From assembly GCA_964615335.1 (NCBI GenBank), contig CAZTMT010000003.1:124001-188000 (forward strand): 64,000 nt of DNA, given 5' to 3'. The stretch comes from HR10 sp964615335 (GTDB taxonomy: Bacteria; Acidobacteriota; Blastocatellia; HR10). The notes beneath the pieces are model-generated. The model was not told the origin of the DNA, searched no databases, and worked only from the letters and a program-made list of their open reading frames with translations. The position numbers and the translations under genes were made by a program. Positions 34,551 through 43,732 of this stretch are shown here, one piece after another. Numbering within the stretch: position 1 is the stretch's first letter; every line of letters begins with the position of its first letter.

Positions 34551-36314
34551 CTAGGAGGGGAGGGAACTCGTCTCGGCCGGCAGAGTCTCCCGCGCTCGCA
34601 GGACCAGGAAACGAGCGCTGTGAATGATGAAGCCCACGGCCAGGCCCAGCAGCAGGAAGGCCATGACGCCCAGCACATAGTCGTGAGCCTGAAGCCGCCG
34701 AAAGAGCATGAGAACCAGTGCCGTCAGAGTCGTGGCACTCATGAAGAGAGCGGGAACGATCGCGAACCAGTAGCTGCGGGCCTTCCGGGCCAGCCAGACG
34801 GTGACGACAATCAGCGTCAGCGCCACTAGCAGTTGGTTGGAAGCTCCAAAAAGAGGCCAAATACGTGCATATCCGCGAGAGAAAGCCAGAGCGGCTGTCA
34901 CGGCGACCGGGATCAGGGAGTTCACAAACCGAAGCCGCAAGAGGCCGGGCACCTGATCGCCCCACAGAACCCGCCAGAACTCTTCGACAAGATATCGAGA
35001 AAGCCGCATGAGGGCATCAATCGTTGTGACAAGAAATCCCTCCAGGAGGATGATGCCAAAGAGCGTCCCGTAAATGAGCGGGATGTGAAGCCCGTGAAAC
35101 AACGTATACCCCACCGCCAGGGCAAAGGCCAGAGGGGCGTTCCCCGAACCCTGGGCCGGCCAGGCGATCTGCAGGTACCGCTGGTATCCCAGACCCCCGA
35201 CGATGGCGAAGATGACGCAGAGGGCCAGAACCGCCTCCAGGAGCATACATCCATAGCCGATGACGGGGACATGCTTTTCGTTGGCGACTTGCTTGCTCGT
35301 CGTGCCCGTGGCGATCAGCCCGTGCGCTCCCGAGGCGGCCCCGCAGGCGACGGTGATGAACAGGAAGGGCCACACCTCCCCGAGCCGGGCGATGGCGTCC
35401 GGCGTCAGGTGGAAGGCAGGGGCATTGATCCGGTATCCCGCCAGGCCCAAGCCAACAGCTCCAACGATCAGGCTCAGCAGTCCGAGATAGAGGATCTGGA
35501 CGTTCACATAGTCGCGCGGCTGGATGATCAACCAGATGGGAACGTAAGCCGCCACCAGAATGTACAGCAGGATGATGGAGATCCACATTTTCGGGGCGAG
35601 TTGAATGGGCCAGTATAGACCAATGATCACAGAGACGATCGCTCCTGCGGCTGCCAGGACCGAAGCGAGCCAAGTCGGAGCGTGCCGACGGTACACGAGC
35701 CATCCGATGAAAGGTGCCAGCAGGGTCATCACCGCTGCCGACATGGATGCGATCCCGCCGATCATCACATGGGGCTCCCCCCCGATGGTCCGGGTCCGAA
35801 GGATCGTCTGTCCGACCTCAATCCCAAACTCCTTCGCCGGATAGTGCGACGTCAGGGCGACGGCCGTCAGATCCACAAAGGCCGCCGTGACGAGAATGCA
35901 CAGAAGGAAGGTGAAGCACAGGGAGAAAATGTATCCGACCGGGCCCAGCGTCCGCCGAGCGATTTCGGCGATGGACCGCCCCCCCTCGCGGACGCTGACA
36001 AACAGGGCCGTCATGTCATGGACGGCTCCGATGAAGATAACTCCCAGCACGACCCACAGCCACACGGGCAGAAAACCATAGAGAATGGCCAAGGTCGGAC
36101 CCACGATCGGTCCCGCCGCCGCGATGGCCGAGAAATGATGTCCAAAAAGCAGAAGGGGTCGCGCCGGGACATAATCCACTCCATCATAATGCGTGTGGGC
36201 CGGCGTCGGACGGTTTGGGTCCACACCCAGTCGCCGTCCAATCCAGCGTCCGTACACCCTGTACCCCAGGAATAAAATCCCGAGCGACATCAGCATGCTC
36301 ACGCCAACGTTCAT
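34551..36314 (-). CDS. cstA: CstA carbon-starvation family transporter (pyruvate/peptide)
   Basis: 587 residues with about 15 to 16 hydrophobic segments and CstA hallmarks (GRRLGVDPNRPTPAH, GHHFSAIAAAGPIVGPT, TTIDALMRLSRYLVEE). CstA-family proteins take up pyruvate or peptides during starvation. GAGGGCGAGGG precedes ATG 36314. A strong promoter with an overlapping inverted repeat lies just upstream. Also interesting that thrC is read in the same direction 98 bases downstream, but with no obvious functional link. Confidence 0.95.
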   Translation of the reverse strand: MNVGVSMLMSLGILFLGYRVYGRWIGRRLGVDPNRPTPAHTHYDGVDYVPARPLLLFGHHFSAIAAAGPIVGPTLAILYGFLPVWLWVVLGVIFIGAVHDMTALFVSVREGGRSIAEIARRTLGPVGYIFSLCFTFLLCILVTAAFVDLTAVALTSHYPAKEFGIEVGQTILRTRTIGGEPHVMIGGIASMSAAVMTLLAPFIGWLVYRRHAPTWLASVLAAAGAIVSVIIGLYWPIQLAPKMWISIILLYILVAAYVPIWLIIQPRDYVNVQILYLGLLSLIVGAVGLGLAGYRINAPAFHLTPDAIARLGEVWPFLFITVACGAASGAHGLIATGTTSKQVANEKHVPVIGYGCMLLEAVLALCVIFAIVGGLGYQRYLQIAWPAQGSGNAPLAFALAVGYTLFHGLHIPLIYGTLFGIILLEGFLVTTIDALMRLSRYLVEEFWRVLWGDQVPGLLRLRFVNSLIPVAVTAALAFSRGYARIWPLFGASNQLLVALTLIVVTVWLARKARSYWFAIVPALFMSATTLTALVLMLFRRLQAHDYVLGVMAFLLLGLAVGFIIHSARFLVLRARETLPAETSSLPS

Positions 36315-36343
36315 CCCTCGCCCTCCCGATTCGTTTCCATAGG

Positions 36344-36361
36344 GGGATAGGATCTTATCCC
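36344..36361. promoter_or_regulatory. Inverted repeat over the cstA -10 region (possible operator)
   Basis: GGGATA-6 bases-TATCCC, centred about 38 bases ahead of the cstA start and overlapping its -10 box. The position suits a repressor, but the arm is short and could be chance. Confidence 0.35.
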
Positions 36362-36381
36362 TGTGCTCCCTGCCCTGTCAA
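36352..36381 (-). promoter_or_regulatory. Sigma-70 promoter of cstA
   Basis: On the minus strand TTGACA (36381-36376, perfect), 18-base spacer, TAAGAT (36357-36352, 4/6). Initiation would fall near 36345, leaving a leader of about 30 bases. Confidence 0.6.
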
Positions 36382-36467
36382 TCTCCTTCTGGCCAAGGAG
36401 CGCTCCGCATGATGGAGGAAACACTGTGCCCGGGGAGCTGTGGGGGGACTCCTTGCGGCGTCAGAAT

Positions 36468-37358
36468 CTACAGCTTCTCCTCATCCCAGGAGGCAGCGTC
36501 CTCGGCGGGCTCGACGTGGATCGTGATGCTGACGCCAGGAAGAACGGCTTCGATCTCGCGCTCAAGTTGCTTGCAGAGTTCGTGGGCGGCCTGAACCGCC
36601 TGCGCTCCGGGGACCAGCAGATGGAAATCCACGAAGCGTCGCGAGCCGGATCGGCGAGTCCGCACCCGATGGTAGGCGACAAAGCGATCGCGATGGCCAT
36701 TGAGAACCTCTTCGAGCCGGGCCAGTTCGTCGGCGGGCAGAGTAGAGTCCATCAAGCCATCTATCGAGCGACGCACCAAACTGATCCCGGTCACTAGGAT
36801 GTGCCCGGCCACAGCGAGCGCGATCAGGGGATCGAGCCAATGCCAGCCTGTCACCGCAAACGCGATCAGACCCGAGATGACGCCCATGCTCGTCCAGACA
36901 TCGGTCATCAGATGCTTGGCATCGGCCTCTAGCGTGATCGAGTCGTAGCGACTCGAAGCGCTCAGGAGTGCGCGAGCGACGATAAAATTGAGCACCGAAG
37001 CACTGCCGGCGACGACCAGACCCCAGGAGAGCGCCGTCAGCGGGATTGGGCGAAGCAGGCGGCCGATAGCTGCATAGATGATACTCGCGGCAGCGACAAG
37101 AATGAGCACCCCTTCAGCGCCGCTTGAGAAATACTCGGCCTTATCGTGGCCGTAAGGATGGGTCTTGTCCGCAGGGCGCGAGGCGATCTTGAGCGCCGTC
37201 AGAGCGATGAGTGCTCCGGCTAGGTTCACAAGAGATTCGAGCGCATCGGAGAGGATGCCGACCGAGCCCGTGAACGCATAGGCTGTGAATTTGAGGGCCA
37301 GCGTTGTCACCGCGGCGCCCACAGAGAGCAGGGCGAAGCGGGTCTTCGCATCACCCAT
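36468..37358 (-). CDS. Cation diffusion facilitator (Zn/Fe/Mn/Co efflux)
   Basis: 296 residues, six membrane helices, and a C-terminal cytoplasmic ferredoxin-like domain (VDFHLLVPGAQAVQAAHELC). The transport-site residues appear in two places: SDALES in helix 2 and DAKHLMTDV in helix 5, with HPYGHDKAEY between helices 2 and 3. The S-x-x-x-x-S/H-x-x-D set fits divalent cation:proton antiport but does not decide the metal. Downstream of cstA's promoter region and read in the same direction, so it is probably a separate unit. Confidence 0.93.
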   Translation of the reverse strand: MGDAKTRFALLSVGAAVTTLALKFTAYAFTGSVGILSDALESLVNLAGALIALTALKIASRPADKTHPYGHDKAEYFSSGAEGVLILVAAASIIYAAIGRLLRPIPLTALSWGLVVAGSASVLNFIVARALLSASSRYDSITLEADAKHLMTDVWTSMGVISGLIAFAVTGWHWLDPLIALAVAGHILVTGISLVRRSIDGLMDSTLPADELARLEEVLNGHRDRFVAYHRVRTRRSGSRRFVDFHLLVPGAQAVQAAHELCKQLEREIEAVLPGVSITIHVEPAEDAASWDEEKL

Positions 37359-37624
37359 GACGGCTGCGATTTGTTAGCTTAATCGGAAAGCACTCATGAG
37401 GTCAAGATAACATCAGTCATACCAGTTGCTGTTGGACAGGGGCGCGCACTGTGGTTAACATAAGATGGTGCAGTATGGGGGTGCGAGCCCATTCAAGAGC
37501 ATGGGGAGCTGGTTCTGAGGCCAGGATCGGCGAGAGATGAGCTTGTCAGAGAGCGGGTCTGCCCTGGACTGAACCGCTTGATTCGTTCTCCGGATCAGAC
37601 ATCAGTTTTCTCGGGGAGGCAGTG

Positions 37625-38464
37625 ATGGTGAAGCTTGTGGCCATGGATATAGACGGGACGCTGCTGACGTCCTCGCGGACCATCTCGCCGGCGACGCGGA
37701 TAGCTATCCGTCAGGTCCTCGATCGCGGAGTGCGCATCGTTCTGGTCACCGGGCGCAGTTTCTCTCACGCGCGTCCGTTTGCCGAGGAGCTTGGGTTGCC
37801 AACGCCCCTGATTCTGCATAACGGAGCGCTTGTGAAAGATCTCGCCGGGCGCGTTCTGCAGGCGCATCTGCTGGAGAGCGAGACGGCGCGCGAGATCATC
37901 CGTCGCGCTCGGAGGCATCAGGTGGATCTCATCTGCTTCGAGGATCCGGAAGGGGAAGGGCGCGCGGTGATCGAATCGGTGGCGCCGCAGAACGAGCCGC
38001 TCCTTCGGTACCTGAGCCGATGGCAAAGACCCCCGGAGCGCGTGCCCGATCTCTTTCGTTATGTGGATCATCCGGTCCTGGCGCTGACAACCGTGGATCG
38101 GTGGGCCAAGATCGAGCGCTTCGCCGATCAGCTCGAGCGGGAGTTCGGGGGGCGCGCGCGCGTGCTTCGAACGGGATATCGGCGGCGCGACGTGATGCTT
38201 CTGGATGTCATTGCGCCGCACAGCTCCAAGGCAAGAGCCCTGGACCGCCTCGCGCGCCAATGGGGGATCGCCCCTTCAGAGATCATGGTCATCGGGGATA
38301 ATCGGAACGATCTGGAGATGCTCGCCTATGCCGGACTGGGAGTCGTCATGGGCAATGCGGACGAGGAGTTGAAAGCCCTCGGATACTACGTGACCGGGAC
38401 CAATGATGAGGACGGGCTGGCTCAGGCGCTGCGCCGATTTCTCCTCGACGAAGAGGGAGCCTAA
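37625..38464 (+). CDS. Cof-type HAD-superfamily phosphatase
   Basis: 279 residues from ATG 37625 (GGGGAGG ahead; a GTG directly before is an alternative). HAD motifs: DIDGTL (I), TGR (II), K in the SSKARAL loop (III) and GDNRNDLEML (IV), with a C2-type cap (~85-190). Cof-type enzymes hydrolyse sugar phosphates, pyridoxal phosphate or flavin intermediates; the substrate cannot be inferred. The 265-bp region upstream (37359-37624) holds no visible gene. Stop overlaps the holA 3' end on the other strand by 4 bases. Confidence 0.92.
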   Translation: MVKLVAMDIDGTLLTSSRTISPATRIAIRQVLDRGVRIVLVTGRSFSHARPFAEELGLPTPLILHNGALVKDLAGRVLQAHLLESETAREIIRRARRHQVDLICFEDPEGEGRAVIESVAPQNEPLLRYLSRWQRPPERVPDLFRYVDHPVLALTTVDRWAKIERFADQLEREFGGRARVLRTGYRRRDVMLLDVIAPHSSKARALDRLARQWGIAPSEIMVIGDNRNDLEMLAYAGLGVVMGNADEELKALGYYVTGTNDEDGLAQALRRFLLDEEGA

Positions 38465-39573
38465 GACGTGGTGGACACCCCTTCCGGAAGCGGGGCGCAG
38501 AGGCGATAGATAAGCAGTTCCAGTTGCACGTCCGGAGGGCCAATCGAGCTTTTGAGCGCCTCATCCGCTCGCGCGATCTGCTGAAGGCCGGCGATGATCT
38601 CCTCCCGAGGGATGCGGCGGACCTGTTCATTGAACTTCCCGGCGGCCCACAGAGGGAGTCCGGCGGCGCGGGCGACTTCGGAGCTGGGCGCTCCGCGCGC
38701 CATCAATTCTTTCGCGAGCAACATGCGGCGATACAGGCTGGCCAGAGCGCCCAGGATCTTCACCGGCTCTTCGCCAGCCTCAAGCTGGCGCCGGAGAATG
38801 CGCCAGGCGGCAGCCGGTCGGCGCGCAAGAATCCAATCCGCCAGCTCGAAGTTCGAATGTTCGCGAAAGGGAACGACCAAAGCCTCCACATCCGCGCGCG
38901 AGATCAGGGCGCGCTCTCCGACAAAAGCGAGCAGTTTATGGATCTCGTTCGCAAGGAGCGTGAGATCCGGCCCAACTCGTCCCACGAGCGCAGCCGCGGC
39001 AGCCTCCTCGATGAAGCCCTGATGACGACGCACGTAGGCTTTCACCCACTCCAGCGCTTCCTTCTCGGTGAGCTTTCGAAACTCGACGATCGTTCCGGCC
39101 TTCAACAGGGCCGTGATGAGAGCGAGGCGACGATCCACCTGTTCCAGGATGAAGACGAGCGTCGTCGTGGGGACGGGATTCTTGAGGTACTCGATCAGCT
39201 CGGCGTATTCGCCCGAGGACGGAGACGCCTCCGAAGCGCCTTCTCGGGCTTTCAGTTTCTCATCGAGATCGCGCACGATGACCAGCCGTCGCGAGGCCAG
39301 CATGGGGAGTTCGCGCGCCGTGGCCAGGATGTCAGCCAGGGGCGTCTCCAGAGCGGAGAACCGCGAGAGGTTGAATTCGCAATAGGCCGGATCGAAAGCG
39401 CGCGCGATCAGGGCTTGCAGGGCTTCGCGCACCAGATATTCCTCCGGCGCGAAGGCCCCTTCTTCGCCCGAGCGCTTCGCTCCTTCGGGAAGCCACCCCG
39501 TGAAGACGTAGAGTGGCTCGAGGTCGCCTTGTGCGACGGCTTTTCGGAAGGCTTCGGGAGTGAGCCGCTTCAT
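38461..39573 (-). CDS. holA: DNA polymerase III subunit delta
   Basis: 370 residues with the HolA plan: an N-terminal AAA-like domain (VFTGWLPEGAKR, EFNLSRFSA, LASRRLVIVRDLD), a middle lid (ALEWVKAYVRRHQ) and the C-terminal collar (ILGALASLYRRML, ELLIYRLC). Delta opens the sliding clamp in the loader complex. The gene overlaps lptE by 4 bases and lies in the widespread leuS-lptE-holA order, here with an extra oxidoreductase between leuS and lptE. About 20 residues near 29-40 (GAKRSGEEGAFAPEE) are longer than usual. Confidence 0.92.
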   Translation of the reverse strand: MKRLTPEAFRKAVAQGDLEPLYVFTGWLPEGAKRSGEEGAFAPEEYLVREALQALIARAFDPAYCEFNLSRFSALETPLADILATARELPMLASRRLVIVRDLDEKLKAREGASEASPSSGEYAELIEYLKNPVPTTTLVFILEQVDRRLALITALLKAGTIVEFRKLTEKEALEWVKAYVRRHQGFIEEAAAAALVGRVGPDLTLLANEIHKLLAFVGERALISRADVEALVVPFREHSNFELADWILARRPAAAWRILRRQLEAGEEPVKILGALASLYRRMLLAKELMARGAPSSEVARAAGLPLWAAGKFNEQVRRIPREEIIAGLQQIARADEALKSSIGPPDVQLELLIYRLCAPLPEGVSTTS

Positions 39574-40094
39574 GCTCCGGAAAGGATGAGCGAGACGAGG
39601 CTGCGCGCGAATTCGCGCGCAATGCGGTCCAGAGCGGGCCCTTCTTCGAGGAAGAGGCTCTCGGGCCCTTCGGGGATCTCGTACTCCCCGCGAAAGACAA
39701 AGCGCGGCTGGTCGAAAAGGATCCTCTGACGAACGAGATCGCGCACGGTGACCCCTACGACGACCGTGATCTCATAGACGCGGACGCGCCCAGTCTCATC
39801 CAGAACGACACCCCGATAGGCGAGCGAACGAATGTCCCCAAGGAGCACGGCGTCGGCGTGCTGGGGGTCGGACGTAATGCGAACGTGCCGAGCACGCCGC
39901 AAGAACTCCTCCATGACGGCCTGGGTGAAACGTTGCTCCACACGGTAGTGCACGCTCGTGTTGCGAAAAGCCGGGATCGCGAGCGTGCGGATGTGATCGG
40001 GCAAAGACATCCGCGCGCGCCGATACCCGCACGGGCCGGTCAGGAGGCAAACCAGGAGAAGCCCTCCGGAGAGCACGCTCCATCGGATCGCCAT
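39570..40094 (-). CDS. lptE: LptE-type LPS-assembly lipoprotein
   Basis: 174 residues from ATG 40094 (AAGGAG six bases ahead). The hydrophobic leader ends LLTGPCGYR; a Cys-Gly-Tyr start to the mature protein is typical of LptE, but the residue before Cys is Pro rather than the usual Gly/Ala/Ser, so the lipobox is not canonical. The body has LPDHIRTLAIPAF and ITVVVGVTVRD. LptE supports the LptD pore that inserts lipopolysaccharide, so the organism is probably diderm. Confidence 0.85.
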   Translation of the reverse strand: MAIRWSVLSGGLLLVCLLTGPCGYRRARMSLPDHIRTLAIPAFRNTSVHYRVEQRFTQAVMEEFLRRARHVRITSDPQHADAVLLGDIRSLAYRGVVLDETGRVRVYEITVVVGVTVRDLVRQRILFDQPRFVFRGEYEIPEGPESLFLEEGPALDRIAREFARSLVSLILSGA

Positions 40095-40095
40095 G

Positions 40096-41055
40096 TCAGA
40101 CTCCTTCTGGATATTCGGCGCGGAGCATCGGGATGACGCGCTCGGCGAACCGGCGAAGCGAGGCGTGATGGAAGGGAGGACTGGCGATGCCGATGAAATG
40201 CGTGACACCCACCCGGATGTATTCACGGAGGCGATCGGCGATCTCTTCGACCGAGCCGACGAGGACCGTCGGCTGAACGGATTCGACGGGACGCCCGTAA
40301 ATCTTCGCGAGCGCTTCGAGGATGCGCTGCTTCTCGCTCGCCGAATCAGTCACCCGCAAAGTTCCCGCCCAGGAGACCTCGATCTCCTCTGTGTTGCGTC
40401 CGACGCGGCGACCATGTTCGCGCAGGATATCGAGCTTGCGTCGAAAATCCTCAGGCGAGCCAAACGTATTCCAGCCATCGGCATACTGGGCGACGACGCG
40501 GAGCGTGAGCTTCTCCCCTCCGCCGCCGATCATCAGGGGCGGATGGGGACGCTGCAGGGGCTTGGGCTCGCAATAGGCGTCCTTCACGTGATAGAATCGC
40601 CCTTCGAATGTCACCTGCGGCTCCGTCCAGAGGCGCTTGATGAGATGAGCGGCCTCTCCCAGACGCCGGATGCGTTCGGCCGTCGTGTAAAAGGGGATGC
40701 CGTAGGCCGTGTGCTCCAGCTCAAACCATGCGGCTCCCAGGCCCAGAATCAAGCGGCCTCCGCTGATCTGATCCAGCGTCGCGCCCATTTTGGCGAGCAC
40801 GGCAGGATGCCGATACGTGTTCCCCGTGACGAGCACGCCCGCGCGCACGCGCGAGGTCTGCTGCATGAGAGCCGTCAGGGTGATCCATCCTTCCAGACAC
40901 GGCCCGGAGGGATCACTGAAGATCGGGAAGAAATGATCGAATGTCCACGCCGTGTCATACCCCAGCTCATCCAGCAAGCGCCAGGTCCGACGCAACTCCT
41001 CCCAGCTCGTATGGTGCGTCTGCGTCAGGATGCCGAAGCGCAGGGCCTTTCCCAT
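40096..41055 (-). CDS. LLM-class F420-dependent oxidoreductase
   Basis: 319 residues from ATG 41055 (GAGGGGGA ahead); an in-frame TTG six codons upstream is unlikely. Luciferase-like TIM barrel (FGILTQTHHTSWEEL, GRLILGLGAAW, PLMIGGGGEKLTLR), matching the TIGR-type F420-linked subfamily rather than FMN-only alkanal monooxygenase. The cofactor is inferred from motif similarity only. It sits between leuS and lptE, a position not usual for this family. Confidence 0.85.
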   Translation of the reverse strand: MGKALRFGILTQTHHTSWEELRRTWRLLDELGYDTAWTFDHFFPIFSDPSGPCLEGWITLTALMQQTSRVRAGVLVTGNTYRHPAVLAKMGATLDQISGGRLILGLGAAWFELEHTAYGIPFYTTAERIRRLGEAAHLIKRLWTEPQVTFEGRFYHVKDAYCEPKPLQRPHPPLMIGGGGEKLTLRVVAQYADGWNTFGSPEDFRRKLDILREHGRRVGRNTEEIEVSWAGTLRVTDSASEKQRILEALAKIYGRPVESVQPTVLVGSVEEIADRLREYIRVGVTHFIGIASPPFHHASLRRFAERVIPMLRAEYPEGV

Positions 41056-41091
41056 CTCGCTTCCCCCTCTCAAACGGCGCGCGTTTTCTCC

Positions 41092-43635
41092 TTACTGCAC
41101 GACGACGTTCACCAGCCGATCCGGAACGACGATGATCCGGACGACCTTCCGCCCGTTGATGAAGGCCTGGACTTTCGGATCGGCCAGGGCTGCTCGTTCG
41201 TACTCCTCGCGGGGCGTTCCCGGAGGCAGGAAGATGCGACTGCGGAGCTTCCCGTTGACCTGCACCGGGATCTCCAGCGCTTCGGCCTGAGCCAGGCGCT
41301 CATCGTAACTGGGCCATTTCGCCCGGACCAGACTCTCGGAGTGGCCGAGGGCTTCCCACATCTCCTCGGCGAAATGCGGGGCAAAAGGCGCCAGCATCAC
41401 GACCAGCGCCTGAAGAGCTTCGCCCAGGACGAAGAGATCGGCGTCGGAGGCGTCTTCCACCCGCGAGAAGCGCGCCTCGAAATCTCCGATCGCATTGAGC
41501 AGCTCCATGAGCTTGGCGATTGCCGTGTTGAACTGAAAGTGAGACTCGATATCTTCGGTCACGCCTCGGATCGTCTGATGGGTCTTTCGCAATAGGGCGC
41601 GCGGCTCCGGCGCGAGCTGTTCCAGATCGGGTCGAGGGAGGGTGGGGAAGCGACGAGCCAGCACTTCGTGCCATTTCCACACAAGCGCGTGGATGCGCCG
41701 GAGGAAGCGGAAAGCGCCTTCGACTCCTTCCTCCTTCCACTGCAGCTCGTTCTCCGGCGGTGCGGCAAAAAGGATGAAGATGCGGAGCGTATCGGCTCCG
41801 TATTTCTCGATCATCTCGTCCGGATCCACGCCGTTGCCGAGCGATTTCGACATCGCCATCCAGCGGCCGGCGTAGGGTCCTTCGGTGACGATGTTCAGCA
41901 CCATGCCCTGAGTGAGGAGCCGCGTGACGGGTTCGGAGAACTCCACCAGCCCCAGATCGCGCATGACCTTGCACCAGAAGCGCGTGTAGAGCAGGTGCAT
42001 GATGGCGTGTTCGATCCCCCCGATGTATTGATCCACGGGAAGCCAGTAGCGCACGACCTCGGGATCAAAGGGCATCCGATCGTTCTTCGGATCGCAGTAG
42101 CGGAAGTAGTACCAGGAGGAATCCACGAACGTGTCCATCGTGTCGGTGTCTCGACGAGCCGGTCCGTGACAGCGAGGACAGGTCGTCTGCACGAACTCCG
42201 GGACGTGGTCCAACGGGGAGCCGCGTTCGCCTGTGAACGGAGCGTCCGGGGGAAGGACGACGGGGAGCTGGTCTTCCGGCACGGGGACGATGCCGCATCG
42301 GTCGCAATGGATCATCGGCACGGGCGTGCCCCAGTAACGTTGGCGCGAGATGCCCCAGTCCCGCAGCCGGTAGTGCACGCTGGCGCGTCCGAAGCCGTGC
42401 TGCTCGGCATACTCGGTCATGCGGCGTCGCGCCTGCTCGGACGTGAGGCCATCGAACGGACCCGAGCGGATGAGCACGCCTTCGCCTTCGTAGGCTTCGG
42501 TCAGCTCGGCGAAGATCACCGGCTCTCCCTTCTCATTGAGCGGAGCGATGACTTGTCGTATGGGCAGACCGTACTTTCGCGAGAACTCGAAATCGCGCTG
42601 ATCGTGCGCCGGCACGGACATGACGGCTCCCGTCCCGTACTCCATGAGGATGAAATTCGCGATCCAGATGGGGAGCAGCTCGCCGCTGAAAGGATTCCGG
42701 GCGAAGAAACCCGTCTCTTGACCCTCTTTCTCCGCCTCCTCGGCCGAGCGGACGCGCCGATCCATCTTCTCCAAGCGGGCGATGAACTCCAGCAGCCGCT
42801 TCGACTCCGGAGACGCCTCGGCCAGGCGCCGCGCCAGAGGATGTTCCGGAGCCAGAAGCACGGCATTGGCCCCGTAGATCGTATCAATGCGCGTCGTGAA
42901 GACCGAGATCGTCTCCTCCCGCCCCTGGATCGGGAAGTCTACGGTCGCTCCGACGCTCTTGCCGATCCAGTTCCGTTGCATGATGCGCACGCGTTCGGGC
43001 CATCCGTCGCCCAGTTCGTCCAGGCCTTGCAGCAATTCCTCGGCGTAGTCGGTGATTCGGAGGAACCACTGTTCCAGAGGCCGCTGCTCGACGGCTGAGC
43101 CGCAACGCCAGCATCCCCCTTGCGCCTGTTCGTTGGAGAGGACCGTCTGACACTGCGGGCACCAGTTCACCGGCGAGAGCTTTCGGTAGACAAGCCCCCG
43201 CTCGTACATTTTGAGGAAGAACCACTGGTTCCACCGATAGTACTCCGGCGTGTGGCTGGCGATCTCGCGCCGCCAGTCGTAGCTGATCCCGAGCCGGCGG
43301 AGCTGCTGTCGCATGTAGGCGATGTTCTCCTCGGTCCAGACGGCGGGATGAACGCCGCGCTTGATGGCCGCCTGCTCGGCCGGTTGCCCAAACGAATCCC
43401 ATCCCATCGGATGCAGGACGTTGTACCCGCGCAGGCGCTTGTACCAGGAGAGCGCATCGCCAATGGTATAGTTTCGAACGTGGCCCATGTGGAGTCGGCC
43501 CGACGGATAGGGCAGCATCTCCAAACAGTAGAACTTCGGGCGCGTCGGATCGGCTTCGACCTCAAAGGCCCGCTCCCTCTCCCAGCGAGCCTGCCATTTC
43601 GCCTCAACTTCGTGCGGATAATACTTGGATTTCAT
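41092..43635 (-). CDS. leuS: Leucyl-tRNA synthetase
   Basis: 847 residues. Class I signatures: HMGH (SGRLHMGHVRNY) and MSKS (WMAMSKSLGNG); CP1 editing region (~225-430) and a zinc-binding C-x-x-C knuckle (CPQCQ ... CWRCG, ~159-179) present. It charges tRNA-Leu and hydrolyses mischarged products. A promoter with a perfect TATAAT lies 35 bases ahead. Transcribed toward the LLM gene, lptE and holA. Confidence 0.97.
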   Translation of the reverse strand: MKSKYYPHEVEAKWQARWERERAFEVEADPTRPKFYCLEMLPYPSGRLHMGHVRNYTIGDALSWYKRLRGYNVLHPMGWDSFGQPAEQAAIKRGVHPAVWTEENIAYMRQQLRRLGISYDWRREIASHTPEYYRWNQWFFLKMYERGLVYRKLSPVNWCPQCQTVLSNEQAQGGCWRCGSAVEQRPLEQWFLRITDYAEELLQGLDELGDGWPERVRIMQRNWIGKSVGATVDFPIQGREETISVFTTRIDTIYGANAVLLAPEHPLARRLAEASPESKRLLEFIARLEKMDRRVRSAEEAEKEGQETGFFARNPFSGELLPIWIANFILMEYGTGAVMSVPAHDQRDFEFSRKYGLPIRQVIAPLNEKGEPVIFAELTEAYEGEGVLIRSGPFDGLTSEQARRRMTEYAEQHGFGRASVHYRLRDWGISRQRYWGTPVPMIHCDRCGIVPVPEDQLPVVLPPDAPFTGERGSPLDHVPEFVQTTCPRCHGPARRDTDTMDTFVDSSWYYFRYCDPKNDRMPFDPEVVRYWLPVDQYIGGIEHAIMHLLYTRFWCKVMRDLGLVEFSEPVTRLLTQGMVLNIVTEGPYAGRWMAMSKSLGNGVDPDEMIEKYGADTLRIFILFAAPPENELQWKEEGVEGAFRFLRRIHALVWKWHEVLARRFPTLPRPDLEQLAPEPRALLRKTHQTIRGVTEDIESHFQFNTAIAKLMELLNAIGDFEARFSRVEDASDADLFVLGEALQALVVMLAPFAPHFAEEMWEALGHSESLVRAKWPSYDERLAQAEALEIPVQVNGKLRSRIFLPPGTPREEYERAALADPKVQAFINGRKVVRIIVVPDRLVNVVVQ

Positions 43636-43669
43636 CGCCCTTCACCTCGTTCTCGGGGTTGAAGGTTTC

Positions 43670-43698
43670 ATTATAGGCCTCTCAGGGCGGCAGAGCAA
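43670..43698 (-). promoter_or_regulatory. leuS promoter
   Basis: On the minus strand TTGCTC (43698-43693) and a perfect TATAAT (43675-43670) with a 17-base spacer. Leader of about 28 bases; no T-box-like structure. Confidence 0.5.
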
Positions 43699-43732
43699 AG
43701 AGCGTTCCCGCCGCGCACTCCGTCAGGGCGCG

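Noticed and set aside
37359..37624. Possible small gene or RNA between the CDF and Cof genes
   Set aside because: No ribosome site, hairpin with T-run or recognisable RNA motif was found in the 265-base gap.
43636..43732. T-box or other tRNA-sensing leader upstream of leuS (and of tyrS)
   Set aside because: The leaders are only ~28 and ~30 bases from a plausible promoter to the start codon, too short for a T-box.
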